Origin: Desulfuromonadales bacterium
GTDB taxonomy: Bacteria > Desulfobacterota > Desulfuromonadia > Desulfuromonadales > JACZKF01
DNA length: 7,773 nucleotides
Direction of reading: 5' to 3'
Assembly (NCBI GenBank): GCA_014860175.1
Contig: JACZKF010000337.1
Span: 1 to 7,773 of the forward strand
The notes beneath the pieces are model-generated. The model worked only from the letters and a program-made list of their open reading frames with translations, was not told where the DNA came from and ran no database searches. Made by a program: the position numbers and the translations under genes. Below are positions 6,701-7,773 of the stretch, piece by piece. Every line of letters begins with the position of its first letter. Positions within the stretch are counted from its first letter, which is position 1.

Positions 6701-7600
6701 ATGAGCATCCTGGTCGATAAGAACACCAAAGTCATCACCCAGGGGATCACCGGCGCCACCGGCCTTTTCCATGCCCAAGGGGCGCGGGCCTACAATACCC
6801 TGATGGTCGGCGGAGTGACTCCCGGCAAGGGGGGGACGGTCATCGACGGCTTTCCGGTTTACGACACCGTCGAGCAGGCGGTTCTGGCCACCGGCGCCAC
6901 CGCCTCGGTTATCTACGTGCCGCCGATCGGCGCCGCCGACGCCATCATCGAGGCGGTCGACGCCGGCATCGAACTGATCTGCTGCATCACCGAAGGGGTG
7001 CCGGTCCTCGACATGGTCAAGGTCAAGCACTACATGCAAGGGAAAAAGTGCCGGCTGATCGGCCCCAACTGCCCCGGCATCATCACCCCCGGCGCCTGCA
7101 AGATCGGGATCATGCCGGCCTACATCCACAAACCCGGGCCGGTCGGCATCGTCTCGCGCAGCGGCACCCTGACCTACGAAGCGGTCTGGCAGCTGACCAC
7201 CCGCGGTATCGGCCAGTCGACCTGCGTCGGCATCGGCGGCGATCCGGTCAACGGCACCAGCTTTACCGACTGCCTGGAGCTGTTCGAAAAGGATCCGCAG
7301 ACCGAGGCGGTGATCATGATCGGCGAGATCGGCGGCAATGCCGAGGAAGAGGCGGCCCGCTTCGTCCGGGACCAGATGACCAAGCCGGTGGCCGCCTTCA
7401 TCGCCGGACGCACCGCCCCCCCTGGCAAGCGGATGGGTCACGCCGGAGCGATCATCTCCGGCGGCAAGGGGACGGCGGCCGAAAAGGTGGCGGTGCTCGA
7501 AGCCTGTGGCATCTCGGTAGCCGCCAGCCCGGCGGAGATGGCCGAGGCGCTGCTGAGGATCTACCAGCCTGCCGGACTGAACCAGGCTCTTGGCTACTGA
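6701..7600 (+). CDS. sucD: Succinyl-CoA synthetase (ADP-forming), alpha subunit
   Basis: A 299-residue SucD carrying the phosphohistidine that shuttles phosphate between succinyl phosphate and the nucleotide site on SucC. Seen in order: the CoA-binding Rossmann loop GITGATG (15-21), TPGKGG (40-45), ASVIYVPP (68-75), CITEGVP (95-101), GPNCPG (121-126), SRSGTLTYE (152-160), GIGGDPVNG (177-185), Glu209 in IGEIGG, and active-site His247 in GHAGAII. All core residues are intact. It is about ten residues longer than E. coli SucD, as a C-terminal tail after the last helix ending NQALGY. sucD usually abuts or overlaps sucC, but here 102 bases separate them. The gene is followed after 15 bases by a universal stress protein gene with its own ribosome site. 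Confidence 0.97.
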   Translation: MSILVDKNTKVITQGITGATGLFHAQGARAYNTLMVGGVTPGKGGTVIDGFPVYDTVEQAVLATGATASVIYVPPIGAADAIIEAVDAGIELICCITEGVPVLDMVKVKHYMQGKKCRLIGPNCPGIITPGACKIGIMPAYIHKPGPVGIVSRSGTLTYEAVWQLTTRGIGQSTCVGIGGDPVNGTSFTDCLELFEKDPQTEAVIMIGEIGGNAEEEAARFVRDQMTKPVAAFIAGRTAPPGKRMGHAGAIISGGKGTAAEKVAVLEACGISVAASPAEMAEALLRIYQPAGLNQALGY

Positions 7601-7615
7601 CCCAGGGAGAACGCC

Positions 7616-7773
7616 ATGCTTCCGAGTTTCAAGACCATCCTGTACTCGACCGACCTTTCCGAAAACACCCGGCCCGCCTTTCGCCATGCGGTCAGTCTGG
7701 CCCGGCGCTTCCAGGCAAAGGTCCATATCCTCCACATCATTCCCGACTTTGACGCGGTTCACCAAGGGTATAT
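7616..7773 (+). CDS. Universal stress protein (UspA family), N-terminal fragment cut by window edge
   Basis: The frame opens with ATG at 7616 after a Shine-Dalgarno AGGGAGA (7604-7610) and runs open to the right edge (52 codons visible). The translation begins MLPSFKTILYSTDLSENTRP and continues with an alternating helix and strand, AFRHAVSLARRFQAKVHILH. This is the classic Usp start: a beta strand ending in the ST/PTDLSE turn, a helix with A..LA, then a second strand VHILHIIP. Whether it has the ATP-binding G-2x-G-9x-G(S/T) loop cannot be seen. Its start lies 15 bases after sucD, so co-transcription is likely. Function is unknown beyond the family; a stress or energy-state role for this catabolic operon is inference. 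Confidence 0.85.
   Translation, partial: MLPSFKTILYSTDLSENTRPAFRHAVSLARRFQAKVHILHIIPDFDAVHQGY

Overview
The window is a continuous, same-strand (+) run of catabolic genes with short gaps and strong Shine-Dalgarno sites. It looks like one operon, or part of one. The DNA is visibly GC-rich. The mix of a membrane-bound HdrD-like Fe-S oxidoreductase, EtfBA, beta-oxidation enzymes and an ADP-forming succinyl-CoA synthetase suggests an anaerobe that respires through menaquinone. A Desulfuromonadia-type (Geobacter/Desulfuromonas-like) bacterium fits best. That placement is inferred from gene content and protein flavour; no 16S rRNA or other marker is present.

Layout: (1) 1-380, the C-terminal end of a PaaH-like 3-hydroxyacyl-CoA dehydrogenase that starts outside the window. 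(2) 394-1596, a thiolase whose sequence is closer to 3-oxoadipyl-CoA thiolase (PaaJ/PcaF) than to a generic FadA. (3) 1625-3628, a membrane-anchored Fe-S protein of the EtfAB:menaquinone oxidoreductase (EMO) type, with two ferredoxin-type 4Fe-4S motifs and two complete CCG domains. (4) 3675-4448 etfB and 4459-5376 etfA. (5) 5429-6598 sucC and 6701-7600 sucD, separated by an unusual 102-base gap that holds a long hairpin. (6) From 7616 to the right edge, the start of a universal stress protein (UspA family).

Working together: an acyl-CoA dehydrogenase (not in the window) would pass electrons to EtfAB. EtfAB would be re-oxidised at the membrane by the Fe-S protein, which would reduce menaquinone. 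The dehydrogenase and thiolase perform the last two beta-oxidation steps. If the thiolase acts on 3-oxoadipyl-CoA, its products are acetyl-CoA and succinyl-CoA. The SucCD encoded downstream would then turn succinyl-CoA into succinate with formation of one ATP (or GTP). The window thus reads as the lower part of a pathway for a dicarboxylic acyl-CoA (for example adipyl-CoA or an aromatic/alicyclic-derived intermediate), with both electron disposal and substrate-level phosphorylation built in. The individual families are well known. The least ordinary items are the gene combination and the sucC-sucD hairpin.

There is no gene-free stretch over 300 bases. I see no tRNA, rRNA, CRISPR array, insertion sequence or convincing promoter.
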